A DNA stretch of 5,067 nt from an uncultured Bacteroidales bacterium. Its GTDB lineage: Bacteria > Bacteroidota > Bacteroidia > Bacteroidales > UBA4417. A program made the position numbers and the translations under genes. The notes beneath the pieces are model-generated. The model worked only from the letters and a program-made list of their open reading frames with translations, was not told where the DNA came from and did not search any database. Below, in pieces: positions 1-5,067 of this stretch (position 1 is its first letter; each line of letters starts with the position of its first letter). The DNA is taken from positions 1-5,067 of the forward strand of contig CAIXAQ010000803.1 of NCBI GenBank assembly GCA_903917425.1. The letters run 5' to 3'.

Positions 1-1
1 G

Positions 2-514
2 ATGTTTTGTATTTCGCCTTCGGAGTATGAAATTCTGGAGCCGTATATTTCGATCCCTGAACAAAAAAATGAATACGCTGAGCGTAATACCGAAGTAAAG
101 GTTGCCAAACCCCGTATCATGGTTGAACTCAATACCGCCGATTCGCTTACGCTACTGACATTATACGGGATTGGCCCTTCCTTTGCAAGGAGGATCATAA
201 AATACCGGAATTTGTTAGGCGGTTTTTACAGCAAGGATCAGCTATTGGAAATTTACGGTTTTGATCAGGAGCGGTTGGATAAAATTTACGCGTATTGTGA
301 CGTTGATCCAGTTGGAATAAAAAAGTTAAATATCAATACAATTAAGACCGACGAATTGAAAAAGCATCCTTATCTAGATTATTACACAGCCAAAGCCATT
401 GTAGATCAGAGGATTATACTGCGTAAATATACCTCCCTGCAACAAATCAAAGAATTGCCATTGATACATGAGGATTTGTTCAATAAAATAAAGAATTACC
501 TTATTCTCGAATAG
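2..514 (+). CDS. Helix-hairpin-helix (ComEA-family) DNA-binding protein, 5'-partial
   Basis: This is the C-terminal part of a helix-hairpin-helix protein of the ComEA type; its beginning lies outside the window. The 170 visible residues open with what looks like the tail of an earlier HhH repeat (SPSEYEILEPYISIP, residues 5-19), so the methionine at base 2 is probably internal rather than the start. A second repeat follows: VELNTAD (41-47), then the hairpin LYGIGPSFARRI (54-65) with the GIG turn, then LLEIYGFDQERLDKI (81-95). A last, more diverged repeat runs from LNINTIKTDELKKHPYL to about residue 170. HhH motifs bind the DNA backbone without sequence specificity, and ComEA-like proteins bind incoming DNA during natural transformation. 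Bacteroidota genomes commonly carry such multi-HhH proteins, but their role is mostly unproven, so a competence function here is inference. The stop is TAG at 512-514. The next gene starts 32 bases later and may be co-transcribed. Confidence 0.85.
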   Translation: MFCISPSEYEILEPYISIPEQKNEYAERNTEVKVAKPRIMVELNTADSLTLLTLYGIGPSFARRIIKYRNLLGGFYSKDQLLEIYGFDQERLDKIYAYCDVDPVGIKKLNINTIKTDELKKHPYLDYYTAKAIVDQRIILRKYTSLQQIKELPLIHEDLFNKIKNYLILE

Positions 515-546
515 TTCTAATAAATTAAAAAACAGGATTTAATCAG

Positions 547-1893
547 ATGAATTATTTGCAGATTTTATGTGCTTTCATACTGCTGATTAGCTTCATTGAA
601 GTTAAAGGACAGGATGAAATTGCACCCTTACTTAAGAAAGTGGAGAATGCCAGCGGTAAGGATAAAGCAGATTTGTTAAATGAGATATCGGCCGTTTACC
701 GGAAAACGGATCGCATGAAATCATTGGATTATGCCAGGCAGGCATATAAACTATCCATTGAATCTAAGTATCTGCCTGGTAAGGCTTTGGCTAAAAAAAA
801 CGAAGGCGTTATCTGGTTTTTCATTGGGAAAAACGATTCAGCTACCCTTTGCTATAAGCAGGCACTTGGCATATTTACATCAATTGGCGACGAAAAGGGA
901 AAATCCGCCTGTTATAATAACCTGGGGCTTATAGCTCAGGAAACCGGGAAGTATGATGAGGCTTTAACCTATTATCAAAGTTCAATTGACATCGATCGCA
1001 AGTTGGGGGATGAGATTGGGGTGGCAGAAACGAAAGGGAATTTGGTCGATATTTTTATTTATCTAGGCCATCCTTATAAAGCGCTTAAACTATCAAACGA
1101 AATATTGTTAATTTATAAAAAACATTCAAATAATGAAGGAATAATGAAGACTTTAATAAATCGAGCCGCTAATTTTGATAATATGAAACGGTTTGATGAG
1201 GCCATGTTAGATCAAAAAGAGGCAATTAGAATTGCGAGAGAAATTAATGACAAATTTATGGAAGCTACCGCCCTAAGTAATTTTGGATTAGTCTTATGGC
1301 ACAAAGGTTACCCTGATCAAGCTTTGAAAATCCTAAATCAGGTTCTTGAAATGGCAGAAGGGGAGGACTATGGCTATGATATATTGAACACACTTTGGAT
1401 TATTGCTGACATATACTCTGCTAAGAAAGAGTATGCATTATCTAACGAGATTCTTCTAAAAGTACTAAAAAATAATGAAGATAAAGACGATAGTAGACAG
1501 GAAGCTAAGGCGTTAACATCGCTAGGCCGTAATCTAATAGAACTCAATGAAATCGATAAAGCTTTAGGGTATTTAACCAAAAGTTTGGAAATCACGATTG
1601 ATCTTAATTCTCCTTATGAGCAACTCGACAACTACCGGAATCTCGCCCATGCTTATGCAATCTTGCATGATTTTGATAAAGCTGACAGCCTTCAAGATTG
1701 TTTTGCAAATACATATTGTATCTTATTCAATAGTGATTCAACCAATATTGCTTCTAATCAAGGTTCTACTAATAATGATGTTAATGTACGCTCGGTATCC
1801 ACAAGTAGAGATTGGATTATTGCATTTTTATTATTTATTATTATTTCAATAGTTTCAGTATACATATACGACAATAAAAAGCTATCAAAATGA
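547..1893 (+). CDS. Secreted TPR protein with C-terminal membrane anchor
   Basis: The 448-residue product starts with a signal peptide: a hydrophobic stretch at residues 3-17, then VKGQ near residue 19-22 as a likely cleavage site. From residue 40 to 399 it divides into nine consecutive units of exactly 40 residues with TPR-like helix pairs. The third is clearest (NNLGLIAQETGKYDEALTYY, 124-143). A polar Ser/Asn-rich linker (about 396-420) leads to one transmembrane helix (423-441) and a short basic tail, DNKKLSK. TPR arrays are protein-binding scaffolds. Proteins with this signal peptide-TPR-TM plan in Bacteroidota usually continue into a histidine kinase, LytTR or LuxR-type DNA-binding output domain; here the stop TGA comes seven residues after the helix. 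The array is therefore expected in the periplasm with a tiny cytoplasmic tail. The partner is unknown. No Shine-Dalgarno or TAnnTTTG site is visible in the 32-base gap upstream, so it may be read from the HhH gene's transcript. The 3' two thirds are more AT-rich than the 5' part. Confidence 0.88.
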   Translation: MNYLQILCAFILLISFIEVKGQDEIAPLLKKVENASGKDKADLLNEISAVYRKTDRMKSLDYARQAYKLSIESKYLPGKALAKKNEGVIWFFIGKNDSATLCYKQALGIFTSIGDEKGKSACYNNLGLIAQETGKYDEALTYYQSSIDIDRKLGDEIGVAETKGNLVDIFIYLGHPYKALKLSNEILLIYKKHSNNEGIMKTLINRAANFDNMKRFDEAMLDQKEAIRIAREINDKFMEATALSNFGLVLWHKGYPDQALKILNQVLEMAEGEDYGYDILNTLWIIADIYSAKKEYALSNEILLKVLKNNEDKDDSRQEAKALTSLGRNLIELNEIDKALGYLTKSLEITIDLNSPYEQLDNYRNLAHAYAILHDFDKADSLQDCFANTYCILFNSDSTNIASNQGSTNNDVNVRSVSTSRDWIIAFLLFIIISIVSVYIYDNKKLSK

Positions 1894-1919
1894 ATCTGCC
1901 GGATATATGCTGGATAATA

Positions 1920-1935
1920 AAAATCAACTGATTTT
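1920..1935 (+). terminator. Weak AT-rich hairpin after the TPR gene
   Basis: AAAATC (1920-1925) can pair with GATTTT (1930-1935) across an AACT loop, 27 bases after the TPR stop. The stem is almost all A-U and no clean run of U follows (AATGTTTCC), so this would be a poor intrinsic terminator. It is the only plus-strand hairpin close to the end of the TPR gene, hence its listing at low confidence. Confidence 0.15.
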
Positions 1936-2008
1936 AATGTTTCCTTTGCATCAAGGTCGCATTTTGTATCATGTTGCTTTTCAAGTTGGAATAGTGATGA
2001 GCGAACAC

Positions 2009-2032
2009 AAAAAAAGCCCCTAAAAGGAGCTT
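2009..2032 (-). terminator. Intrinsic terminator of the HU gene
   Basis: Read on the minus strand, AAGCTCC (2032-2026) pairs with GGGGCTT (2020-2014) around a TTTTA loop, and the second arm runs directly into a T tract ending at 2009. One pair is a G-U wobble. The A-rich bases before the stem can pair with the T tract and lengthen it. It begins 18 bases after the HU stop codon, the expected place for the end of the hup transcript. On the plus strand the same bases give a C-A mismatch in the stem, so it is better formed for minus-strand RNA. Confidence 0.82.
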
Positions 2033-2050
2033 CTTTTGTTCAAACAAAAA

Positions 2051-2323
2051 TTATTTTACATTCTTTTGAAGTTCAGTGCCTGCCTTAAACTTAACAACCT
2101 TCTTGGCAGCGATTTTTATTTCTGCACCGGTTTGTGGGTTACGTCCTTTGCGGGCAGCGCGTTTCGAAACGGAGAAAGATCCAAAGCCAACCAGTGCAAC
2201 ACGGTCGCCTTTTTTCAAAGCTTTATTGGTGGAAGCAACAAAAGCATCGAGAGCTCTTTTGGCGTCGGCTTTGGTTATGCCGGCTTCAGCGGCCATTGAT
2301 TCAATTAATTCTGCTTTGTTCAT
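2051..2323 (-). CDS. hup: HU family DNA-binding protein
   Basis: The 90-residue product has the full length and pattern of a bacterial HU/IHF-type nucleoid protein. The N-terminal helices MNKAELIESMAAEAGITKADAKRALDAF form the dimerisation half. GFGSF (46-50) is the family turn before the beta sheet. GRNPQTG (60-66) contains the conserved Arg-Asn-Pro of the flexible arm, whose proline (residue 63) intercalates in the minor groove. FKAG (79-82) starts the C-terminal region. HU acts as a dimer that bends and compacts DNA with little sequence preference, and influences replication, recombination and transcription. IHF is unlikely, since a generic homodimeric HU sequence is what is seen. The ATG at 2323-2321 gives the canonical MNKAELI start. 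No Shine-Dalgarno precedes it, as is usual for Bacteroidota. It has its own promoter upstream and a terminator downstream, so it is probably monocistronic. Plus-strand open frames across this gene are shadows. Confidence 0.97.
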   Translation of the reverse strand: MNKAELIESMAAEAGITKADAKRALDAFVASTNKALKKGDRVALVGFGSFSVSKRAARKGRNPQTGAEIKIAAKKVVKFKAGTELQKNVK

Positions 2324-2366
2324 AGGTGTGGTTTTTAGGGTTTATATAATAAGATTTTAGTCAACA

Positions 2367-2397
2367 CAAATATAAGGTAAAAATGAGCAATATCAAC
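2367..2397 (-). promoter_or_regulatory. Bacteroidota-type promoter of the HU gene
   Basis: On the minus strand, GTTG (2397-2394) is followed after exactly 19 bases by TATATTTG (2374-2367). This matches the Bacteroidota primary sigma consensus of TTTG/TTG at -33 and TAnnTTTG at -7. Transcription would begin near 2361, giving a leader of roughly 40 bases before the HU ATG at 2323. The exact spacing and the complete -7 match make this the best-supported promoter in the window. Confidence 0.75.
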
Positions 2398-2419
2398 AGG
2401 TGTAAAGCAATTATAGCGA

Positions 2420-2452
2420 TTATTGTTAATAAAGGCAGTGTATTGTTAATAA
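2420..2452. repeat. Tandem direct repeat TATTGTTAATAA, 20-bp period
   Basis: TATTGTTAATAA occurs at 2421-2432 and again, identically, at 2441-2452, so the copies are in phase at 20 bp, about two turns of the helix. The first copy extends to TTATTGTTAATAA (2420-2432), an inverted repeat with 5-bp arms around GTT. The pair lies upstream of the HU promoter and downstream of the fmt stop. Two spaced copies on one helix face would suit a dimeric DNA-binding protein, but AT-rich sequence makes chance repeats common, so a binding role is inference. Confidence 0.5.
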
Positions 2453-2457
2453 CTTTG
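2450..2457 (+). promoter_or_regulatory. Plus-strand TAnnTTTG promoter-like site without a clear gene
   Basis: TAACTTTG matches the Bacteroidota -7 consensus and is followed by CAG. A possible -33 TTG (2423-2425) lies in the first copy of the tandem repeat, but the 24-base spacing is longer than the usual 19. Transcription would run rightward through the fmt stop and antisense to fmt. The only frame starting nearby is a 20-codon ATG frame at 2469-2531, with no recognisable product. Confidence 0.25.
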
Positions 2458-2502
2458 CAGCGGTACCAATGGTTTCAGGCATATTTACAGTGAAGTTATT
2501 AT

Positions 2503-3471
2503 TTATTCGAACCGAAAATCGGACGAAATAGTAATACCACGCAGAAATTCAGGGACAGTCATCCGTTTCTTTCCTTCCATCTGTAGCTCTTCAATTTGAA
2601 TTATCCCATCTTTGGCGTAAACTGATAAGGTGTTTTTATTGTTTGTTGAAATATCCCCCGGCGTTTCTCCTGTTTCTTTCAACAGGTAAGAAGTTTTAAA
2701 TATTTTAACCTGTTTGCCGATCCCTTCCTTCGGAATAAGTGTTGAAAAAGCACCGGGAAAAGGTGATAACCCCCTTACCAGGTTATGAATCTGTCTGCAG
2801 GATGTATCCCAATTGATCTTACAATCTTTTTTGAATATTTTAGGGGCTGGATGAAGGATTAGTTGTTCAACACTATCAGCATTCTGGCTTTGCCCCTTTT
2901 CTTTTCCTTGCCTGATCAAATCGAGCGTTTCCAGCATTAAGGTGCAACCGGCAGACATCATTTTATCATGCAGCATTCCGGCATCGTCAGAGGGCTCGAT
3001 TGGGAGTTTTTTCGATAAAATTATATCCCCGGTATCAATTTCCTTTTCGATAAAAAATGTAGTGAGACCGGTTTCGGTTTCTCCGTTAATAATAGCGTGG
3101 TTTATTGGAGCAGCTCCCCGGTATTGAGGCAATAAGGATGCATGTAGGTTCAGAGTGCCAAATTCGGGCATCTGCCATACAATTTCCGGCAGCATTCTGA
3201 ACGCAACCACTACATGCAAATTAGCTTGTAAACTCGCTAATTCCTCGACGAAATCCGGGTTTTTGAGATTCGTGGGTTGCATTATCTTCAAATCGTGTTT
3301 CAAAGCGTATTCCTTCACAGGAGAATACTGAATTTTTTGTCCCCTGCCCGCTGGCTTGTCGGCAGCGGTGATTACTGCGATCACATTATAACCCGCATCA
3401 ATAATTGCACGCAAGGGACCAACCGCAAATTCCGGTGTTCCCATGTAAACAATGCGTAATTCTCTGTTCAT
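2503..3471 (-). CDS. fmt: Methionyl-tRNA formyltransferase
   Basis: Fmt transfers a formyl group from 10-formyltetrahydrofolate to the amino group of methionine on initiator tRNA, in the cytoplasm, producing fMet-tRNA for translation initiation. The 322-residue product has the usual length. The N-terminal formyltransferase domain begins RIVYMGTPEFAV (residues 6-17), with AGRG at 41-44. The catalytic triad is visible as Asn108 and His110 in LNLHASLLPQYRGAAPI and Asp146 in EIDTGD. The C-terminal OB-fold domain follows KINWD (218-222) and RGLSPFPGA (233-241). In the middle, VVVAFRMLP replaces the more common VVAYG-type segment, a form I associate with Bacteroidota enzymes. The frame stays open upstream to an ATG at 3540, but the 23 extra residues (MPGRSKKIITAEK...) precede the normal N terminus and look like leader sequence, so the ATG at 3471-3469 is chosen. 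It is in the same direction as hup, 179 bases upstream of it, and divergent from the barrel gene. Confidence 0.97.
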   Translation of the reverse strand: MNRELRIVYMGTPEFAVGPLRAIIDAGYNVIAVITAADKPAGRGQKIQYSPVKEYALKHDLKIMQPTNLKNPDFVEELASLQANLHVVVAFRMLPEIVWQMPEFGTLNLHASLLPQYRGAAPINHAIINGETETGLTTFFIEKEIDTGDIILSKKLPIEPSDDAGMLHDKMMSAGCTLMLETLDLIRQGKEKGQSQNADSVEQLILHPAPKIFKKDCKINWDTSCRQIHNLVRGLSPFPGAFSTLIPKEGIGKQVKIFKTSYLLKETGETPGDISTNNKNTLSVYAKDGIIQIEELQMEGKKRMTVPEFLRGITISSDFRFE

Positions 3472-3606
3472 AAAGTGTGTTTTGATATTTTGTAATTGTA
3501 GTTTCTCAGCGGTTATTATTTTTTTACTTCTGCCAGGCAATGAAACCGATAATAACTCATTCCATTTCTTTGCATATTAATAGATGGTGTGAAAAAATGG
3601 TAACGA

Positions 3607-3614
3607 CAAAGGTA
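3607..3614 (-). promoter_or_regulatory. Candidate -7 element of the fmt promoter
   Basis: On the minus strand TACCTTTG (3614-3607) fits TAnnTTTG. At the expected 19-base distance the upstream bases are TTTT (3637-3634), only a partial match to TTTG. Transcription would start near 3601 and give a leader of about 130 bases before the fmt ATG at 3471, which is long. It is the best candidate I see in this intergenic region for fmt. Confidence 0.35.
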
Positions 3615-3651
3615 AGATGTTTTACTTCACTGGAAAATGATGCACTTCTTG

Positions 3652-3667
3652 CGGTGAGCAATCACCG
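3652..3667. repeat. Perfect inverted repeat CGGTGA-GCAA-TCACCG
   Basis: CGGTGA (3652-3657) and TCACCG (3662-3667) are perfect reverse complements around GCAA. As RNA on the plus strand this is a 6-bp stem closed by a GNRA tetraloop. No U tract follows, so it is not an intrinsic terminator. It sits immediately upstream of and partly inside the spacer of the barrel gene's candidate promoter, where an operator would be expected, but no repressor is identified. Confidence 0.55.
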
Positions 3668-3675
3668 AAAAATGT

Positions 3676-3683
3676 TACTTTTG
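3676..3683 (+). promoter_or_regulatory. Candidate -7 element for the outer-membrane barrel gene
   Basis: TACTTTTG matches the Bacteroidota TAnnTTTG consensus. The best upstream TTG (3649-3651) is 24 bases away, somewhat far; at the ideal 19-base distance the sequence is GGTG. Transcription would start around 3690, about 50 bases before the ATG at 3742. No Shine-Dalgarno is seen before that ATG. Confidence 0.5.
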
Positions 3684-3741
3684 TAATTAGTCCCCCTTGC
3701 AGATCGCACCGGGCAAAATCATTCTACACAATACAAACAAG

Positions 3742-5025
3742 ATGAATTTCAAACTTCTACATAAAATATATTATTGGTTTATAGTAACATGCTTTTTGCT
3801 AACCTGCAAAAATTCAAATGCCCAGGTTGGGCAAAAGGATTTTAGCGATGTCGTTTCTGAATGGAAAAAGGACACCCTACCAAAGCCGAATACCGATTTA
3901 CTGGTGGGTAAAACCTATTATTCGTTGCTGCCTGTTATCGGGTATGCACCGGCAAATGGTTTTTTAATAGGAGGTGCAATCAGCCTGTCACGGAGGTTTG
4001 GACAATCACCTACTAACTTGTCGTCAGGAATGCTGAATTTCCAGGTAACGACAAAAAATCAGTTTATAGTAAATGCCAGGTCGAAAATATACATGCCGGG
4101 AAATAAATGGTTTTTTCAGGGCGACTGGCGTTTAATGCTTTTCACGCAGCCCACTTATGGCCTGGGAATTAACAATTCCGAGTTTAATAAAATGCATATT
4201 TACGTTAACAATTTGGATCAGGAAGAAGACTCCCTGGCCGAACCGATGAACTTTAAACTGATCCGGTTTTACGAGGAAGGGACACGTAAACTGGGAGAAT
4301 CACATATTTATGCCGGTTTGGGAATCATGATCGATCAGCATTTCGGAATTGAGGATCTCAGGCTTGATACTATTGTTGGGAGCCCGACCTATTATATCAC
4401 TAATCATTATAAGTATTCGGACACTAACAGTTATAATCCGGTTCAGTATGGAAATAATGGCATTAAATTTACCTTGCTTACTGATACACGCGATAATATA
4501 AGTAATTGCTATAAAGGTTATTATGCGTCTATATCGTTAGTTACCAATGTAAAAATCGGTAACAATTCGAAATCAAGTATGCAATTTATGTACGATGCAC
4601 GCTACTACCTCGGAATAAGCAGTCGTAATCCACGCCATGTATTAGCATTCTGGAGTTATGGCTCATTCATGCTCAACAATAATAAGGTTCCGTACCTGGC
4701 ACTTCCTTCTATTGGTTGGGATACCTATAACCGTTCAGGCCGTGGATTTATACAGGGGCGTTTCCGTGGGTTAAATATGGTGTATAATGAAGCAGAATAC
4801 CGTTTTCCGATTTCGAAAAATGGGCTCTTTGGTGGAGTTATTTATGTAAATGCGACTACTGCAAGTAATTACACTAAAAAATTATTCGACAAAACTGCTT
4901 TTGGCAGGGGGGCAGGAGTCAGGCTGCAATTAGATAAACGTGCACGCACCAATCTTACTGTAGATATTGGACTAGGTGCCGATCGAGCGACAGCAATTTA
5001 TTTTAACCTCCAGGAAGCATTTTAA
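3742..5025 (+). CDS. BamA/TamA-like outer-membrane beta-barrel protein without POTRA domains
   Basis: The 427-residue product starts with a signal peptide: KLLHK, a hydrophobic core at residues 9-21, then SNA before Gln28 as a signal peptidase I site. Cys22 lies in LLTC, a poor lipobox because Thr precedes the Cys, so a lipoprotein is unlikely. From about residue 57 to the end, alternating polar and aromatic strands predict a transmembrane barrel. Family marks are DTRDN (248-252) followed by GYY (259-261), the RFRG segment in GRGFIQGRFRG (333-343), which corresponds to the Omp85 loop-6 RG(F/Y) motif, AEYRFP (351-356), and a C-terminal Phe427 typical of barrel insertion signals. BamA and TamA insert outer-membrane proteins using periplasmic POTRA domains; here only about 30 residues lie between the cleavage site and the barrel, so POTRA is absent and the cargo or transport role is unknown. 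An in-frame TTG at 3697 would add 15 residues before the signal peptide, so the ATG at 3742 is preferred. It is transcribed away from fmt. Confidence 0.85.
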   Translation: MNFKLLHKIYYWFIVTCFLLTCKNSNAQVGQKDFSDVVSEWKKDTLPKPNTDLLVGKTYYSLLPVIGYAPANGFLIGGAISLSRRFGQSPTNLSSGMLNFQVTTKNQFIVNARSKIYMPGNKWFFQGDWRLMLFTQPTYGLGINNSEFNKMHIYVNNLDQEEDSLAEPMNFKLIRFYEEGTRKLGESHIYAGLGIMIDQHFGIEDLRLDTIVGSPTYYITNHYKYSDTNSYNPVQYGNNGIKFTLLTDTRDNISNCYKGYYASISLVTNVKIGNNSKSSMQFMYDARYYLGISSRNPRHVLAFWSYGSFMLNNNKVPYLALPSIGWDTYNRSGRGFIQGRFRGLNMVYNEAEYRFPISKNGLFGGVIYVNATTASNYTKKLFDKTAFGRGAGVRLQLDKRARTNLTVDIGLGADRATAIYFNLQEAF

Positions 5026-5067
5026 CTTATTCCGGAAATTTTTAATACTCTTTAATGCTTTAGTGGC

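Noticed and set aside
1374..1595. A 73-codon minus-strand frame within the TPR gene
   Set aside because: It is antisense to continuous TPR units and has no promoter or recognisable product.
1890..1931. A 13-codon frame whose ATG overlaps the TPR stop as ATGA
   Set aside because: An ATGA overlap often means translational coupling, but the product (MNLPDICWIIKIN) is too short and has no recognisable features.
1907..2023. A 38-codon plus-strand frame after the TPR gene (MLDNKNQLILMFPL...)
   Set aside because: It ends inside the terminator hairpin, has no promoter or family similarity that I recognise, and does not resemble a lost output domain of the TPR sensor.
2036..2360. Several plus-strand open frames across the HU gene
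   Set aside because: They run antisense to a clear HU protein with its own promoter and terminator; they are shadows of its codon pattern.
2942..3459. Plus-strand open frames of about 60 codons within fmt
   Set aside because: They are antisense to well-conserved fmt motifs and have no start context or domain content.
3697..3741. TTG start that would extend the barrel protein by 15 residues
   Set aside because: The extension would place polar residues before the signal peptide; the ATG at 3742 gives a standard signal peptide start.
3805..3810. A lipobox-like LLTC near Cys22 of the barrel protein
   Set aside because: Thr before the Cys is not a usual lipobox residue, and a good SNA-Q signal peptidase I site lies six residues later.

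Overview
The window looks like an ordinary chromosomal stretch from a member of the Bacteroidota, perhaps a Sphingobacteria/Chitinophaga-like soil or aquatic organism. The reasons are the family types (a C-terminal ComEA-like helix-hairpin-helix protein, a secreted TPR protein of the sensor-protein kind, a BamA/TamA-like barrel without POTRA domains, and an Fmt with the FRMLP variant of the central region), the moderate to low GC content, the lack of Shine-Dalgarno sequences before the starts, and promoter-like sites of the Bacteroidota form (TTG about 19 bases upstream of TAnnTTTG). Genus-level assignment is not possible from this alone.

Layout. Bases 1-514 hold the 3' part of a helix-hairpin-helix (ComEA-family) gene on the plus strand, cut by the window edge. 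It is followed after 32 bases by a 448-residue plus-strand gene (547-1893) for a secreted TPR protein with nine 40-residue units and one C-terminal membrane anchor. Bases 1894-2050 hold no convincing gene, but contain an intrinsic terminator that reads on the minus strand. The minus strand then carries a 90-residue HU-type nucleoid protein (2051-2323), with a well-formed promoter upstream, and methionyl-tRNA formyltransferase, fmt (2503-3471). The spacer between hup and fmt (2324-2502) also has a tandem 13-bp repeat and a plus-strand promoter-like site with no obvious gene. Bases 3472-3741 are a divergent intergenic region with candidate promoters for both sides and a perfect 16-bp hairpin/palindrome. 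The last gene (3742-5025, plus) encodes a 427-residue outer-membrane beta-barrel of the BamA/TamA (Omp85) type.

Functionally the genes do not form one pathway. hup (chromosome architecture) and fmt (initiator Met-tRNA formylation) are housekeeping genes. The HhH protein may bind DNA, and the TPR and barrel proteins are cell-envelope components. I do not see a defence system, mobile element, CRISPR array, tRNA or rRNA. The points most worth a second look are the TPR protein that ends just after its membrane anchor, with a composition shift inside the gene, the unexplained repeat and promoter-like site between hup and fmt, and the palindrome in the promoter region of the barrel gene.
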